Source: an uncultured Gammaproteobacteria bacterium (GTDB taxonomy: Bacteria > Pseudomonadota > Gammaproteobacteria > GCA-002705445 > GCA-002716945). Taken from it: 64,000 bases of DNA. The notes below the pieces were generated by a model. It worked only from the letters and a program-made list of their open reading frames with translations. It made no database searches and had not been told where the DNA came from. Both the position numbers and the translations under genes were made by a program. Positions 46,884 to 55,978 of the stretch are shown in pieces (within the stretch, counting starts at the first letter, position 1; every line of letters starts with the position of its first letter). The DNA lies in NCBI GenBank assembly GCA_902628335.1, contig CACOMO010000002.1, forward strand, positions 62,001 through 126,000. Direction: 5' to 3'.

Positions 46884-47255
46884 TTATCTTACCCCGTATA
46901 ATGTGCCTACTGACCATGCAAACAGCATGTCAAGTAACCAAAGTATGATGCCAATTATAACAACTATAACTATGACACCCAAAGTTGTTTGAGTTGTCTC
47001 CTGTTTAGTAGGCCAAGTGACTTTATTTAGCTCTACTTTTGAATCTGCCACGTAACTAAAAACTGTTCTACCGAAATCAGTTCTATACGCAATAGTTGCA
47101 GCAATTACTATTGATGAAATAACTCCAAGGACCCTATAGAATAGTCGAACTTCAGAAAAATAATAAAATAAAAAAATCCCTGTCAGTAGCACTAATAATG
47201 AGACTAACATTAGTAGAGAATTATTTTTATTATCTTCGACTTTCGATTCTGCCAT
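46884..47255 (-). CDS. secE: Preprotein translocase SecE
   Basis: ADSKVELNKVTWPTKQETTQTTLGVIVIVVI; start MAESKVEDN (upstream ORF extension runs into a tRNA). Confidence 0.95.
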   Translation of the reverse strand: MAESKVEDNKNNSLLMLVSLLVLLTGIFLFYYFSEVRLFYRVLGVISSIVIAATIAYRTDFGRTVFSYVADSKVELNKVTWPTKQETTQTTLGVIVIVVIIGIILWLLDMLFAWSVGTLYGVR

Positions 47256-47273
47256 GGTTACATTCCTAATCAT

Positions 47274-47346
47274 CAGGCCAGGAGGGACTCGAACCCCCAA
47301 CCTACGGTTTTGGAGACCGTCGCTCTACCAGTTGAGCTACTAGCCT
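47274..47346 (-). tRNA. tRNA-Trp (CCA)
   Basis: AGGCTAGTAGCTCAACTGGTAGAGCGACGGTCTCCAAAACCGTAGGTTGGGGGTTCGAGTCCCTCCTGGCCTG; loop CTCCAAA. Confidence 0.95.
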
Positions 47347-47376
47347 ATCAATCTAATTAAATCAGATGATTGACTA

Positions 47377-48567
47377 TTACTCTATGATTTTTGCAACTAC
47401 TCCTGCGCCGACTGTCTTTCCACCTTCACGAATCGCGAACTTTAGCCCTTCTTCCATAGCAATTGGTGTAATTAGCTCGACTTTCATTTTGACGTTATCT
47501 CCAGGCATAACCATTTCTGTATCTTTTGGTAGTTCAATCGCGCCTGTTACATCTGTTGTTCTGAAATAAAACTGTGGCCTATAATTTGCAAAAAATGGTG
47601 TATGCCTTCCACCCTCTTCTTTTGAGAGTACATATATTTCGCACTCAAACTTAGTATGAGGCTTCACAGAACCAGGTATACATAAGACCTGACCCCTCTC
47701 TACTTCCTCACGTTTAGTACCACGAAGTAAAACGCCAACATTATCTCCTGCCACACCTTCGTCAAGTAGTTTTCTAAACATCTCAACACCTGTGCAGGTT
47801 GTTTTGGTAGTTTCTCTTATGCCAACAATCTCAATTTCGTCCCCTACGTTAACTTTCCCGCGCTCTATTCTGCCTGTAACTACAGTCCCTCTGCCTGAGA
47901 TGGAAAATACATCTTCAATTGGCATCAAGAATTTTTGATCAACTGGTCTCTCTGGCACAGGTATGAAACTATCCATAGCTTCAATGAGCTTTTGTATAGA
48001 TGGAACACCGATGTCAGAAGTGTCCCCCTCAATAGCTTTGAGGGCTGAACCAGTTATGATAGGGACGTCATCACCAGGAAATTCATACTTCGTAAGTAAC
48101 TCTCTGATTTCCATCTCTACTAAATCTGTAAGTTCTTTGTCGTCAACTTGATCTGCCTTGTTTAAGTAAACAACGATATGTGGAACACCTACTTGTCTAG
48201 CTAGAAGAATGTGTTCACGTGTTTGCGGCATTGGTCCATCAGCAGCAGAACAAACTAGAACAGCTCCATCCATTTGTGCTGCACCAGTGATCATATTTTT
48301 TACATAGTCAGCATGCCCTGGGCAATCAACGTGCGCATAGTGCCTACTATCTGATTCGTACTCAACATGAGCAGTCGCGATTGTTATACCACGTGCTTTT
48401 TCCTCTGGTGCATTATCAATTTGATCATATGCTTTGAATTCACCACCATGCTTCTCCCCCATTACTTTGGTAAGAGCAGCTGTGAGTGTTGTTTTTCCAT
48501 GATCAACATGGCCAATAGTCCCAACGTTGACATGTTCCTTATTTCTTTCGAATTTTTCTTTTGACAT
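47377..48567 (-). CDS. tuf: Elongation factor Tu (only tuf copy in the window)
   Basis: [58 protein letters not shown]. Confidence 0.98.
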   Translation of the reverse strand: MSKEKFERNKEHVNVGTIGHVDHGKTTLTAALTKVMGEKHGGEFKAYDQIDNAPEEKARGITIATAHVEYESDSRHYAHVDCPGHADYVKNMITGAAQMDGAVLVCSAADGPMPQTREHILLARQVGVPHIVVYLNKADQVDDKELTDLVEMEIRELLTKYEFPGDDVPIITGSALKAIEGDTSDIGVPSIQKLIEAMDSFIPVPERPVDQKFLMPIEDVFSISGRGTVVTGRIERGKVNVGDEIEIVGIRETTKTTCTGVEMFRKLLDEGVAGDNVGVLLRGTKREEVERGQVLCIPGSVKPHTKFECEIYVLSKEEGGRHTPFFANYRPQFYFRTTDVTGAIELPKDTEMVMPGDNVKMKVELITPIAMEEGLKFAIREGGKTVGAGVVAKIIE

Positions 48568-48665
48568 TTTTAGTCCCCAGTTCAGTTACAGTTTCAAGTA
48601 GAAGCAATGATAAACTACTTTTTGGCTCAAATACACAAAAAAATCGACAAAATCAGATAAAAAAT

Positions 48666-48738
<73 letters not shown>

Positions 48739-48812
48739 AATTTATATATGTTGTCAGAATATCAAATATTGGGTAGGTTTTTCAATTTTCTAAGACTATG
48801 ATACTCATATGT

Positions 48813-49106
48813 CTACTTTCTCTTAAATCTACTTATAATTTTTTTTTCCATTGCCCAGAAGTATTTGAACTCACCAAATATTGCACCAACCAGAAGGAGT
48901 AAAACTTGATAAACAGGTAAAATTAGTATTATTCTCAGTGTCCAATATGTATACGTATTAGTATTATCTATACTGATGTTGATCAAATCCAACAAAATAC
49001 CAGCCATATATAAAGCCAGCGATCCAGTAATAGCAAAAACGATGTTTACAATAAATAGTCGGTAGTTTGAATCTACCTTGAACAATTTTCTAATTTTTTC
49101 CATCAA
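48813..49106 (-). CDS. Small membrane protein, possibly DUF6787-like
   Basis: RKLFKVDSNYRLFIVNIVFAITGSLALYMAG...LLVGAIFGEFKYFWAMEKKI; two TM segments. Confidence 0.6.
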   Translation of the reverse strand: MMEKIRKLFKVDSNYRLFIVNIVFAITGSLALYMAGILLDLINISIDNTNTYTYWTLRIILILPVYQVLLLLVGAIFGEFKYFWAMEKKIISRFKRK

Positions 49107-49127
49107 ATATTTTATTCACAATGTATA

Positions 49128-49198
49128 AGCGGGTAGCGGGAATCGAACCCGCATCGTCAGCTTGGAAGGCTGAAGTTCTACCATTGTACCATACCCGC
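49128..49198 (-). tRNA. tRNA-Gly (TCC)
   Basis: GCGGGTATGGTACAATGGTAGAACTTCAGCCTTCCAAGCTGACGATGCGGGTTCGATTCCCGCTACCCGCT; anticodon TCC. Confidence 0.95.
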
Positions 49199-49209
49199 AG
49201 CAAATCAAA

Positions 49210-49291
49210 TGGAGGGGGCAGGATTCGAACCTGCGAAGGCAGGGCCAGCAGATTTACAGTCTGCCCTCGTTGACCGCTTGAGTACCCCTCC
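49210..49291 (-). tRNA. tRNA-Tyr (GTA), long variable arm
   Basis: GGAGGGGTACTCAAGCGGTCAACGAGGGCAGACTGTAAATCTGCTGGCCCTGCCTTCGCAGGTTCGAATCCTGCCCCCTCCA; anticodon GTA. Confidence 0.95.
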
Positions 49292-49346
49292 ATTTTTCGA
49301 TATGTATTTATAACATATATTTATTGTTAAAATTATCAATAATTTG

Positions 49347-49562
49347 TTAATAAGGCCGCTCTGGCTTTTTGAACACCCACAAATAAAAAGCCCAAGCACT
49401 ACCTAATAAAATTAGAATCTTAGTTGCAGTGATCAAATCATTACCATAAGTAATGCCTGACATACATAACGTTACAAACATCACCAATGCTGCCTCTATT
49501 CTATTAGATGTGATCTTCATGCCTAAAAAGCGTGGCGGTGGTCCTAATGGCGGTATAGTCAT
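49347..49562 (-). CDS. Hypothetical membrane protein
   Basis: 71 aa, two hydrophobic segments; last gene of a four-gene overlapping operon. Confidence 0.55.
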   Translation of the reverse strand: MTIPPLGPPPRFLGMKITSNRIEAALVMFVTLCMSGITYGNDLITATKILILLGSAWAFYLWVFKKPERPY

Positions 49563-49807
49563 TATGTCTCCTCTAATAGCTTAATTACATTACGATTAAG
49601 CTCATTTAGTTTATATTCTCTCACTATATCGTGAGCCTGTAAAACGCTGATGTTATGTTTGTTGGCAAGTTTAGATAACAACGGCTCTGAGATATATGAG
49701 TTTATTAATTCCTTATATTTTAGTAAGTGTGTTGCCCCTTTAATGATAAAAAAAACATGTATATATTTTTTGATGGATGTTTTAGCTCTCATCAATAATC
49801 TCAACAA
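49562..49807 (-). CDS. Hypothetical protein
   Basis: 81-aa ORF (internal start MRAKTSIKKY at 49792 possible), abutting neighbours in the same operon. Confidence 0.5.
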   Translation of the reverse strand: MLRLLMRAKTSIKKYIHVFFIIKGATHLLKYKELINSYISEPLLSKLANKHNISVLQAHDIVREYKLNELNRNVIKLLEET

Positions 49808-50186
49808 TCTTCATTAGATTTTCATTCTTCTTATTATCAAATCTCTCGAATATCTTTAAATATTTTCTACACAAATTCTTCTCCTTCATTAGACCGAGTT
49901 GGATAAGTTGCGATCGAGTAGATTGATTAATTCTAAAATATTTTTCTTTTAATTTATTAATCTCTAATTCAGATAAATTGATACTCTCTCTAAACGTATC
50001 TATAAGATCAAATAAATCTCGCTTCGCCTTCTCCTGATCAAAATCTCTGATGCAAACATCGCTATATGTGTCTACACTGGATGAAAATTGAACAAAATCC
50101 TGAAAAATATTGTAGACAGGATTCTCTGACCTTACATCGTTACAAGGTAAAAAAAATAAAATCAAAATCATAATCCTAGCAATCAT
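49782..50186 (-). CDS. Hypothetical protein with probable signal peptide
   Basis: MIARIMILILFFLPCNDVRSENPVYN...: hydrophobic leader, then a mature domain with two Cys. Confidence 0.55.
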   Translation of the reverse strand: MIARIMILILFFLPCNDVRSENPVYNIFQDFVQFSSSVDTYSDVCIRDFDQEKAKRDLFDLIDTFRESINLSELEINKLKEKYFRINQSTRSQLIQLGLMKEKNLCRKYLKIFERFDNKKNENLMKIVEIIDES

Positions 50187-50580
50187 TAATTTCCTTATGT
50201 ATTGTTCTTATAGTACTCTCATCTAGTTTTAAACCTTTAGTAGTCATATAACCTCTCATAGCGTTTATGAACGCTGATTCATTCGGATTACACTCGGATG
50301 CTTTGATTACAGATGCTACAAAAGCTTTAAGCTCCCACTTAACATACTTATTTAAACTCAGCTGATTATTATATCGGTGATTATCTTTTATTTGAATAAG
50401 GAGTTGGTCCCATAATCCGATTAACTTCTTGCTATTTAATAATTTTTCGAGTGTTGTCAACCAAAAACCGTACCATATAATTGGATCAGGATCTTTAAAA
50501 ATTTTTGTTACTATATTTGGAATCTCTTTATTCACGCCAATAAATCCTATATTATTTCTTTTTAATATATAATCAAACAT
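50176..50580 (-). CDS. Hypothetical protein
   Basis: ORF 50176..50604; start trimmed to MFDYILKRN because the longer ORF overlaps a tRNA. Confidence 0.55.
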   Translation of the reverse strand: MFDYILKRNNIGFIGVNKEIPNIVTKIFKDPDPIIWYGFWLTTLEKLLNSKKLIGLWDQLLIQIKDNHRYNNQLSLNKYVKWELKAFVASVIKASECNPNESAFINAMRGYMTTKGLKLDESTIRTIHKEINDC

Positions 50581-50599
50581 TAGTAAACAATATAATGAC

Positions 50600-50672
50600 G
50601 CCACCTTAGCTCAGTTGGTAGAGCAGGGGTTTTGTAAACCTCAGGTCGTCAGTTCGAATCTGACAGGTGGCT
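50600..50672 (+). tRNA. tRNA-Thr (TGT)
   Basis: GCCACCTTAGCTCAGTTGGTAGAGCAGGGGTTTTGTAAACCTCAGGTCGTCAGTTCGAATCTGACAGGTGGCT; loop TTTGTAA. Confidence 0.95.
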
Positions 50673-50690
50673 CAATTAGTCGGTGTTATT

Positions 50691-51167
50691 ATGAACAAAG
50701 TACCCATGACCATAACTGGTGCTGAGCAATTGAAAGATGAATTAAAAAAACTTAAGAGTATCGATCGTCCAAATATTACAAAAGCTATCAAAGAGGCAAG
50801 AGAGAAAGGTGATTTAAAAGAGAACGCTGAATATCATGCCGCTAGAGAGGAGCAAAGTTTTGTTGAAGGTAGAATAAAAGATATTGAGGGTAAGTTATCT
50901 AATGCACAGATAATTGATATAAAAACTTTCCCTAAATCATCACGAGTGATATTCGGCTCAACGGTTGTGATAATAAGATTAGATGATAATAAAAAAATGA
51001 CATATATGCTAGTAGGTGAGGATGAAGCAGATATCAAGGAAAATAAAATTTCTATCACATCACCCATTGCACGAAGCTTAGTCGGCAAAGATGAGGGTGA
51101 GATTGTGGAGATTAAGACACCCGATGGTAGTAAAGAATTTGAAATTGAAGAAGTGAAATATGTCTAG
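50691..51167 (+). CDS. greA: Transcription elongation factor GreA
   Basis: [57 protein letters not shown]. Confidence 0.97.
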   Translation: MNKVPMTITGAEQLKDELKKLKSIDRPNITKAIKEAREKGDLKENAEYHAAREEQSFVEGRIKDIEGKLSNAQIIDIKTFPKSSRVIFGSTVVIIRLDDNKKMTYMLVGEDEADIKENKISITSPIARSLVGKDEGEIVEIKTPDGSKEFEIEEVKYV

Positions 51168-51534
51168 TCAAGATAACAACGTCCTCGGCGAACCTCTCGA
51201 AATATGTGGCGAAGAGCCACTTACAGGATACTTCAGAGATGGTTCATGTAAAACGGATAAGAGTGATTATGGTTCGCACACTGTCTGTGCTTTCGTGACA
51301 GAAGAATTTCTAGAATTTTCAAAGTCCAGAGGAAATGACCTGAAAACTCCGAGGCCAGATCTAAATTTCAAAGGGCTCAAAGAGGGTGATTCATGGTGTC
51401 TGTGTGCTAACAGGTGGCTTGAAGCATATCAAAATGGTGCTGCACCAAAGATTAAATTACGTTCTACTAATATTAGAGCTTTGGATGTTATAAGTTTAGA
51501 TATACTAAAAGCAAATGCGGTTGACATTTCTTGA
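51160..51534 (+). CDS. DUF2237 family protein
   Basis: [55 protein letters not shown]...[11 protein letters not shown]. Confidence 0.88.
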   Translation: MSSQDNNVLGEPLEICGEEPLTGYFRDGSCKTDKSDYGSHTVCAFVTEEFLEFSKSRGNDLKTPRPDLNFKGLKEGDSWCLCANRWLEAYQNGAAPKIKLRSTNIRALDVISLDILKANAVDIS

Positions 51535-51565
51535 TGTATCACTTTTTCTATATCATAATTAACAT

Positions 51566-52117
51566 GTGAAAATTGTAATAAAATATTCGTTTTTAGTATT
51601 ATGTGTATTTATGTCAAAAATATCTAACGCATCCTGCCCAGAATCACTAGATTTCAATATGAAACTTTTGGGTGAGGATAAAGAGATTAATTTGTGCCAA
51701 GAATATCTGGGCAAAGTGATATTAGTGGTAAATACTGCAAGCAAATGTGGTTTTACTCCTCAATATGAGGGTTTAGAAAAGCTTTATCAAGAAAATAAAG
51801 ATAAAGGTCTTGTTGTCCTCGGTTTTCCATCTCATGATTTCTATCAAGAGCCAGGGACTGAAAAGGAAATTAAAGACTTCTGTAATCTTACTTATGATGT
51901 AAAATTTCCAATGTTCACAAAAACAACTGTTAGAGGCAAAAATGCTCATCCATTTTTTAAGTTACTTAGCGAGGAAACTGGGAGTTCACCAAAATGGAAC
52001 TTTCACAAGTATCTTATAGGTAAAGATGGTTCGATTATTGACAGTTTTTCAACCGTTACTGGCCCTGGTAGCAACAGAATTATAAAGAGAATAAGTGAAC
52101 TCTTAAACCAGAGTTAG
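51566..52117 (+). CDS. Glutathione peroxidase (Cys-type), secreted
   Basis: Signal-like N-terminus; LVVNTASKCGFTPQYEGLEKLY, WNFHKYLIGKDG. Confidence 0.93.
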   Translation: MKIVIKYSFLVLCVFMSKISNASCPESLDFNMKLLGEDKEINLCQEYLGKVILVVNTASKCGFTPQYEGLEKLYQENKDKGLVVLGFPSHDFYQEPGTEKEIKDFCNLTYDVKFPMFTKTTVRGKNAHPFFKLLSEETGSSPKWNFHKYLIGKDGSIIDSFSTVTGPGSNRIIKRISELLNQS

Positions 52118-52161
52118 CATATCCTCACAATCAATTAACATAATAAAGTTCGTGAAAACAT

Positions 52162-52914
52162 TTATGTGTTATCTGATATTAGCCCAATTGATTTTAGAAC
52201 TAAGTCGGGTTCATAGTTTGTCTTTAGTGAAGAGTGACTCAAAACCTCCTGACCATATGATCCAGTTACTATAATCAGTGGGCTAGCGTCGATTTTCCTG
52301 GAGAATTCTTTGTATATTCTCTCAACAACCGTATTTACCATCAGTATATATCCATTGATGACCGCATGACTAGTCTCTCTCGCAAGGCAAATTCTGGAAG
52401 ATTTTTTTATCTTGTAGTCTCTCATGTTCTTTAGATTATGCGCTTGATCAAAACTGTTACGGTAGCCATCAAATCCGCTAAGTATGTAACCACCATTATG
52501 TCTAGCCTTACCATCAATGCAATCAATCGATATAGCGGTACCACAATCTATTAGAATGAGAGGCTTCTTAAATAAATTATAACTACCAACAATACTGCAC
52601 CACCTGTCATCTCCCAATTTAGATGGGTATTTATAACCATTTTTTACTCCAAGTAGAGAACTTGTAGATTTTATGCGGTTAGGTTTTAAAGAGAATATTT
52701 TTTTTAGATAATTAGTGATTCTGTTCTCGAGATCATCTGAAACTACGCTGACATATACCAATTTCTCAAAAGTCATTGATTTATATTTGTTGATTGTAGG
52801 TCTGATATTTTTGTGGTTGCACTTTAGGCATTTTTTTAATTTACCTTCACCCCAAATACCAAGTTTAATTTGAGTATTCCCAATGTCGATAAGTAATCTT
52901 GATTGCTTAGTCAT
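52162..52914 (-). CDS. coaX: Type III pantothenate kinase
   Basis: LLIDIGNTQIKLGIW; LIDCGTAISIDCIDGKARHNGGYILSG; next to birA. Confidence 0.92.
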   Translation of the reverse strand: MTKQSRLLIDIGNTQIKLGIWGEGKLKKCLKCNHKNIRPTINKYKSMTFEKLVYVSVVSDDLENRITNYLKKIFSLKPNRIKSTSSLLGVKNGYKYPSKLGDDRWCSIVGSYNLFKKPLILIDCGTAISIDCIDGKARHNGGYILSGFDGYRNSFDQAHNLKNMRDYKIKKSSRICLARETSHAVINGYILMVNTVVERIYKEFSRKIDASPLIIVTGSYGQEVLSHSSLKTNYEPDLVLKSIGLISDNT

Positions 52915-52915
52915 C

Positions 52916-53533
52916 TTAAACAGCCTCGAGTTGTTTAATTTTAATCAGGAATTCGTCTTTTCTTTCCTCTAGAGATTTAAGATTGTTTAAAATCTGACCC
53001 AAAATGTCAGGCATAAGATCCTCTACGTCTCTTCTACTAATTTCAAGATTACCAGGGTTGCCATCTATGGATCTTAAAAGAGAATCAGGAAGTGAAATAT
53101 TTAATCCAACTCCAATTGCAGAATATATATTTTCAGAATCAAAAATGATATTTTCTATGAGAATACCTCCTACTTTTTTTCCATTTTTTAAAATATCATT
53201 TGGATATTTCAGTTTAAGACCATCTAAATTGAATTTCTGAAGAATCTCGATTATGGACATACCAACTACCTGACTCAAATAATCATTTCGGATAGTATCT
53301 TTATTGAGTTTAAGACATAATGTGAAAGAAAAAGAGTGTAAATTGTAATTAATCCACAGAGCCCCTCTTTTTCCCCTAGGTCTCCTTTGATTATTAGTTA
53401 AAACTACAATTGGTACCTGATCACGAATATATTTATAGTTTACGAAATCGTTAGTTGAAGAGACATAATTCTTGCAATAAACATTGATTCCCATGCTTTT
53501 AACATTGTCTTTAATTTTCTGTATGTTAAACAT
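52916..53533 (-). CDS. birA: Biotin--[acetyl-CoA-carboxylase] ligase (no N-terminal DNA-binding domain)
   Basis: NNQRRPRGKRGALWINYNLHSF, LKYPNDILKNGKKVGGILIENI, IGVGLNISLP. Confidence 0.92.
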   Translation of the reverse strand: MFNIQKIKDNVKSMGINVYCKNYVSSTNDFVNYKYIRDQVPIVVLTNNQRRPRGKRGALWINYNLHSFSFTLCLKLNKDTIRNDYLSQVVGMSIIEILQKFNLDGLKLKYPNDILKNGKKVGGILIENIIFDSENIYSAIGVGLNISLPDSLLRSIDGNPGNLEISRRDVEDLMPDILGQILNNLKSLEERKDEFLIKIKQLEAV

Positions 53534-53606
53534 ATTTTGACATGAATTTTGCTTTAACTTATTATGATTTTGCTATTAAATATATATAGGATTAAGTTAG
53601 CATAAA

Positions 53607-54350
53607 ATGGCAATTAATTGGATAGAGACAGAAATAATAGAACACAAACGATGGACCGAAGTGTTGGCCTCTTTAAAATTCAAGGGTAACGTTCTTCCAT
53701 ATACAGCAGGTCAATTCACGAAAGTCGGTTTAGAAATAGATGGTGAGATGATTTCTCGTCCATATTCATATGTGAGTTCACCAAATGAGGATTTTTTAGA
53801 GATTGTCTATGTTATGGTGCCTGATGGCAAACTTACTCCCGCATTAAGTGGTTTAAATGTTGGTGATAAATTATTTGCAATGGAAAAGGCATCTGGTTTT
53901 TTTGTCATGAGTGAAGTTCCGGATGGAGATGATCTTTGGATGCTTGCTACTGGAACAGGTGTAGGCGTATTTATATCTCTTCTTAAAACCAGCGAACCAT
54001 GGAATAGGTTCAAAAATATTGTTCTTGTTCATGGAGTGAGAGCAGCCGATGAACTTACATACAAAAATCAGATAGATGAATTCTCAAATCAATATGGAGA
54101 TCGCTTTACATACATACCAACTGTTACCAGAGAGAAAAAAGATAATTGTTTGAATCTCAGAATACCAGCTGGTTTGAAGGATAATAAATTCCAAGAAATT
54201 GCAAACTTAGAAATTACAAATAAAACCCAAGTCATGATATGTGGCAACCCAGATATGATCAATGATACAGTGAGCTTGCTGGAGAAATCGGGTTTAGAGA
54301 GAAATCGAAGAAGTAAGCCAGGCAACATCACTCTCGAGAAATATTGGTAA
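53607..54350 (+). CDS. fpr: Ferredoxin--NADP+ reductase
   Basis: FTKVGLEIDGEMISRPYSYVSSPNEDFLEI, LATGTGVGVFISLL, HGVRAADELTY, VMICGNPDMI. Confidence 0.93.
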   Translation: MAINWIETEIIEHKRWTEVLASLKFKGNVLPYTAGQFTKVGLEIDGEMISRPYSYVSSPNEDFLEIVYVMVPDGKLTPALSGLNVGDKLFAMEKASGFFVMSEVPDGDDLWMLATGTGVGVFISLLKTSEPWNRFKNIVLVHGVRAADELTYKNQIDEFSNQYGDRFTYIPTVTREKKDNCLNLRIPAGLKDNKFQEIANLEITNKTQVMICGNPDMINDTVSLLEKSGLERNRRSKPGNITLEKYW

Positions 54351-54439
54351 TTAATCCAAATTCTGATTCCCCAGGATAATAAGTCATTCTATCACCCTTA
54401 TATCAGGAGGGTTTAGGCAATAAATGATAATAATTCCTA

Positions 54440-54468
54440 TTTACAAATGATTATCATTTACATATAAT
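54440..54468 (+). promoter_or_regulatory. Sigma70-like promoter with Fur-box-like palindrome in the spacer, upstream of azoR-prx
   Basis: TTTACA (54440-54445) -17 nt- TATAAT (54463-54468); perfect palindrome AAATGATTATCATTT at 54445-54459. Confidence 0.65.
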
Positions 54469-54497
54469 ACTCCTATAAGAAAAATTGGAGAGATATC

Positions 54498-55124
54498 ATG
54501 AAAAAAGTATTATATATCGAGGCGTCACCTCGAAAAGAAAGATCGCATTCCATCAAGATTGCAAAAGAATACATCGCTAAAGTTACAGAAAATAAAAGCG
54601 ATGTAGAAGTAAAAACAATCGATCTCTGGTCGATGAACCTCCCTGAATTTGACGGAGATATGATGGATGCGAAATATGCCACAATAGCTGGAAGCGACCC
54701 TACAGATGGCCAAAAATCTGAATGGGGTAAAGTAAAAAACATTTTTGATGAATTCGCAGATGCTGATTATTATGTGTTCAGCGTTCCTATGTGGAATTTT
54801 AATATTCCATATAAACTTAAACATTATATAGATATCGTGACACAGCCAGGAATGTCATGGAGTTTTACGCCGGAAGAGGGCTATAAGGGTCTCATGTCAG
54901 GAAGAACTGCAACTGTGATATACGCAAGTGGCGACGGATATGGTGAAGGAACTGGATTCGAGTCTTATGACTTACAAAAACCTTATATTGAACTATGGCT
55001 AGCATTTATTGGTTTTGACAAAGTTGAAAAAGTTATTGCAGACCGAACATTATTTGAGCCAGAGGAATCTGAAAAAAGAGCATCTGATGTTGCTCAAAAA
55101 TTAGCAAACTCACATTCATTATAA
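54498..55124 (+). CDS. azoR: FMN-dependent NADH-azoreductase / NAD(P)H quinone oxidoreductase
   Basis: LYIEASPRKERSHSIKIAKEYI, SVPMWNFNIPYKLKHYIDIVTQPGMSWSFTPEEGYKGLM. Confidence 0.9.
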   Translation: MKKVLYIEASPRKERSHSIKIAKEYIAKVTENKSDVEVKTIDLWSMNLPEFDGDMMDAKYATIAGSDPTDGQKSEWGKVKNIFDEFADADYYVFSVPMWNFNIPYKLKHYIDIVTQPGMSWSFTPEEGYKGLMSGRTATVIYASGDGYGEGTGFESYDLQKPYIELWLAFIGFDKVEKVIADRTLFEPEESEKRASDVAQKLANSHSL

Positions 55125-55139
55125 ATTAGGAGGAGAACA

Positions 55140-55787
55140 ATGAGTTTAAAACTAGGAGAAACAGCGCCTGACTTTAAGGCACAAACAACAGATGGTGAAA
55201 TTAGCTTTCATGACTATATTGGTGATAGTTATTGCATGTTATTCTCACACCCTAAGGATTTTACGCCTGTGTGTAGTACAGAATTATCAAGAACAGCTGC
55301 ACTAAAGCCTGAATTTGATAAGCGTAACACTAAAATTATTGGTTTATCTGTAGATAGTGTTGGTGATCACTCTAAGTGGGAGAGTGATATTGGAGATGTA
55401 GCAGAGCATTTTAATGGTGCGCCGCTTAATTTTCCATTAATAGCAGATAATGATAAAAAAATATCTGAATTATATGGAATGATTCATCCTGGTGAGTTAG
55501 ATCAACTAACAATCAGAAGTGTATTCATAATCGGTCCAGATAAAAAAATAAAACTAATAATGACCTATCCGGCAAGCACAGGTAGAAATTTTAATGAAAT
55601 TCTACGTGCTCTAGACTCAATTCAATTGACAGCAGACCATAAAGTGGCAACACCTGTTGATTGGCAACATGGAGACGATTGTATTATCGTTCCAGCATTA
55701 TCTGATGATGATGCAAAAGGCTTATTTCCAAATGGCTGGAAAACTCTTAAATCATATTTAAGACTAGTTCCAGATCCAAAAAAATAA
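55140..55787 (+). CDS. Peroxiredoxin (1-Cys / Prx6-like)
   Basis: MLFSHPKDFTPVCSTELSRTAAL; long C-terminal domain with VATPVDWQHGDDCIIVPALSDDDA. Confidence 0.95.
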   Translation: MSLKLGETAPDFKAQTTDGEISFHDYIGDSYCMLFSHPKDFTPVCSTELSRTAALKPEFDKRNTKIIGLSVDSVGDHSKWESDIGDVAEHFNGAPLNFPLIADNDKKISELYGMIHPGELDQLTIRSVFIIGPDKKIKLIMTYPASTGRNFNEILRALDSIQLTADHKVATPVDWQHGDDCIIVPALSDDDAKGLFPNGWKTLKSYLRLVPDPKK

Positions 55788-55800
55788 ATTTGTTGATTAT

Positions 55801-55931
55801 GGGTCTTAACCTAGAAATGTTTAGTATATATCTCTCCCCATAAACTACCTTAGGTTAAGATCTACAAATTTCATGTAGATGGGTCCTAGTAAATCGTCCA
55901 ATCATAACTAGCTTACTAGGGCCTAAACATT
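55801..55931 (+). ncRNA. Candidate structured RNA (three tandem hairpins plus a possible pseudoknot)
   Basis: TCTTAACCTA/TAGGTTAAGA, ATCTACA/TGTAGAT, GGGTCCTAGTAA/TTACTAGGGCCT, long-range AATGTTTAG/CTAAACATT; followed by a hairpin-T terminator at 55952-55973. Confidence 0.4.
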
Positions 55932-55944
55932 AAAAAATTATCAT

Positions 55945-55973
55945 AAAAAAAGCCCCGTCAACGGGGCTTTTTA
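55945..55973. terminator. Bidirectional intrinsic terminator at the 3' end of the 23S-5S unit
   Basis: AAAAAAAGCCCCGTCAACGGGGCTTTTT: 7-bp GC-rich stem flanked by A-run and T-run. Confidence 0.9.
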
Positions 55974-55978
55974 TTCAA

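Noticed and set aside
49090-49399. ORFs 49090..49293 and 49205..49399 (minus)
   Set aside because: They translate through tRNA-Gly and tRNA-Tyr genes; spurious.
49347-50604. Prophage or integrative element in the tRNA cluster
   Set aside because: No integrase, terminase, direct-repeat att sites or recognised phage gene; kept only as an orphan operon.
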